A stretch of 6,298 nt of DNA, from contig PXBQ01000215.1 of the NCBI GenBank assembly GCA_003566875.1, forward strand, positions 1 to 6,298, read 5' to 3'. This stretch comes from Spirochaetaceae bacterium (GTDB lineage: Bacteria > Spirochaetota > Spirochaetia > DSM-27196 > PXBQ01). Below, piece after piece: positions 5,313-6,298 of the stretch. Under the pieces are notes generated by a model that worked only from the letters and a program-made list of their open reading frames with translations, had not been told where the DNA came from and searched no databases. Both the position numbers and the translations under genes were made by a program. Numbering within the stretch: the stretch's first letter is position 1; every line of letters starts with the position of its first letter.

Positions 5313-5723
5313 ATGGGAAAGAACACGAAGTTATTCGGCGGAGGATTTCACCACGTAGCGATTCGGGTCAACGACTTCGATCGGTCGATGGAGTTCTACA
5401 CGGAGGGACTCGGTTTCACGGTCGCCCGCGCGTGGGGCGGTGCCGGAAAAAACCGCGCGGTGATGCTCGATACGGGCGACGGCAACTACTTTGAGTTGTT
5501 CGAACGTGATCCGGCCGACGTGCCGTCGGAAGCCGTGTATCTGCACGCGGCGATCAGGACGTCCGACTGCGACAAAGCGATCCAGGTGGCGCGCGATGCC
5601 GGTGCGGAGGTGACCGTCGAGCCGAAAGACGTGGAAATTCAATCGTCGCCGCCGTACCCTGTTCGGATCGCGTTCTTCAAAGGACCCGACGGTGAGATCA
5701 TCGAGCTTTTCCAAGAGAGATAA
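5313..5723 (+). CDS. VOC-family (glyoxalase/dioxygenase fold) metalloprotein
   Basis: This 136-residue cytoplasmic protein has the two beta-alpha-beta-beta-beta modules of the vicinal oxygen chelate superfamily. The first covers about residues 11-65, starting H-H-V-A-I-R-V with D-F-D-R-S-M-E-F-Y-T-E-G-L-G-F. The second covers about 76-134 and ends G-P-D-G-E-I-I-E-L-F. The four expected metal ligands are present: H14, E61, H78 and E131, one at each canonical place. This predicts a divalent-metal enzyme such as a lactoylglutathione-lyase-like or methylmalonyl-CoA-epimerase-like protein. The substrate cannot be assigned from the sequence. The length is normal for glyoxalase-I-like members. It is the second gene of the yhhQ operon, nine bases downstream with a strong AGGAG site. 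A link to queuosine-precursor uptake is suggested only by position. Confidence 0.92.
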   Translation: MGKNTKLFGGGFHHVAIRVNDFDRSMEFYTEGLGFTVARAWGGAGKNRAVMLDTGDGNYFELFERDPADVPSEAVYLHAAIRTSDCDKAIQVARDAGAEVTVEPKDVEIQSSPPYPVRIAFFKGPDGEIIELFQER

Positions 5724-5732
5724 GGCTCTCCG

Positions 5733-6298
5733 TTAGGCTTTGATCGATCCTTTTCTCGCGACTGTCAGCGCTCCGAGCGCGAGGACTAAACCCGCAGCAA
5801 CGGCAGCCGCGATCAACACGGCCGGTCCTTCCGGCGTCCCAACTGTGACCCTCTTCGCCGCGATCCCGATAAATGACCAGACGGCGACCGCGGCGAACGC
5901 TACGTTTCGGTGACGAAGCAGCATCGCGACCGTGAGGCCGAGCGCGACGGCGATGACGAACACCGTCCATCCGACTTCGGGGATCCCGAAACCGTCCCAA
6001 CCGACCCAAACGAGAAACGCGGTGATGTTTGCGACGGTCGCGATCGTGATCCATCCGAGGTAGACCGAAATCGGGACGCGCGCAAAACTGCGGTTGGCGG
6101 GTGCGCCGAGCCCGATCGCGCGTTCGGTCCTCAGGAACATGACGATGAGCGAGAACAGCAGGCCGAGCATGATTACGACCGATACTCCGACCATTTGATA
6201 GTGCCAGAAGAAAATCCACGCGGCGTTCAGCACCATGTTCACGGCAAACCACGGTCCCGCCACGCGTGGTGAGTACGGACTCGGTCGCTCCGGTTCGG
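5733..6298 (-). CDS. TspO/MBR-related tryptophan-rich membrane protein (N-terminus outside window)
   Basis: The minus-strand frame is open from the right edge to TAA at 5735-5733, giving about 188 visible residues of a C-terminal part. A GTG at 6263 could serve as a start, but the frame continues open upstream and that codon lies just ahead of a membrane segment of a longer family, so the gene is taken as cut by the window. At least five or six hydrophobic segments are visible, many with tryptophan: G-P-W-F-A-V-N-M-V-L-N-A-A-W-I-F-F-W-H-Y, Y-L-G-W-I-T-I-A-T-V-A-N-I-T, and V-W-V-G-W-D-G-F-G. From memory these blocks are typical of bacterial proteins annotated as tryptophan-rich sensory protein of the TspO/MBR group. 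Classical TspO proteins are about 160 residues with five segments, so this is a longer relative, and porphyrin binding should not be assumed. It converges on the VOC gene with nine bases between stops. No clear terminator is seen there. Confidence 0.7.
   Translation of the reverse strand, partial: EPERPSPYSPRVAGPWFAVNMVLNAAWIFFWHYQMVGVSVVIMLGLLFSLIVMFLRTERAIGLGAPANRSFARVPISVYLGWITIATVANITAFLVWVGWDGFGIPEVGWTVFVIAVALGLTVAMLLRHRNVAFAAVAVWSFIGIAAKRVTVGTPEGPAVLIAAAVAAGLVLALGALTVARKGSIKA

Noticed and set aside
5715..5730. GAGAG...CTCTC hairpin at the convergent VOC / membrane-protein stops
   Set aside because: Only five base pairs with a six-base loop and no U-tract on either strand, so it is too weak to call a terminator.

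Overview
This is a moderately GC-rich bacterial segment (my estimate is in the high-50s percent GC). It is densely packed with conserved genes. I see no mobile element, CRISPR array or phage gene, and I did not find a convincing undescribed multi-gene system. It is bacterial rather than archaeal: the tRNA-Gly has a U discriminator and sits behind a TTGACA / TATAAG promoter, and the other promoters also follow the sigma-70 pattern. That pattern argues against Bacteroidota, whose promoters differ. A copper- and oxygen-dependent formylglycine-generating enzyme points to a lineage that meets oxygen. I cannot place the phylum; a Spirochaetota-like or other non-model phylum is only a guess.

Layout, left to right. 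(1) Positions 1-121 hold the C-terminal end of a plus-strand gene with a HEAT-repeat-like look. (2) A 19-bp tandem repeat (about 3.5 copies) begins on that gene's last codons and fills the convergent gap. (3) A minus-strand formylglycine-generating enzyme (FGE, SUMF1-type) has both catalytic cysteines. (4) A divergent intergenic region carries the FGE promoter and a tRNA-Gly(UCC) with its own promoter. (5) A plus-strand fumarylacetoacetate-hydrolase-fold enzyme follows. (6) A convergent, fused trehalose-6-phosphate synthase/phosphatase of 729 residues lies on the minus strand. (7) A divergent control region contains an 8-bp inverted repeat. (8) A plus-strand two-gene operon encodes a YhhQ-type queuosine-precursor transporter and a small VOC (glyoxalase-fold) metalloenzyme. 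(9) A partial minus-strand tryptophan-rich membrane protein of the TspO/MBR-like group runs off the right end.

The genes do not form one pathway. They cover sulfatase maturation, carboxylate metabolism, compatible-solute synthesis and import of a tRNA-modification precursor. The most informative sequence-level pattern is in the starts. All four genes that begin a transcription unit have a -10-like hexamer ending only 6-7 nt before the start codon, with a -35-like hexamer 17-18 bp further up, and none has a Shine-Dalgarno. The one clearly internal operon gene (VOC) has a good AGGAG site. This predicts leaderless mRNAs for first genes, and it moves the yhhQ start from the ATG at 4494 to the GTG at 4539.
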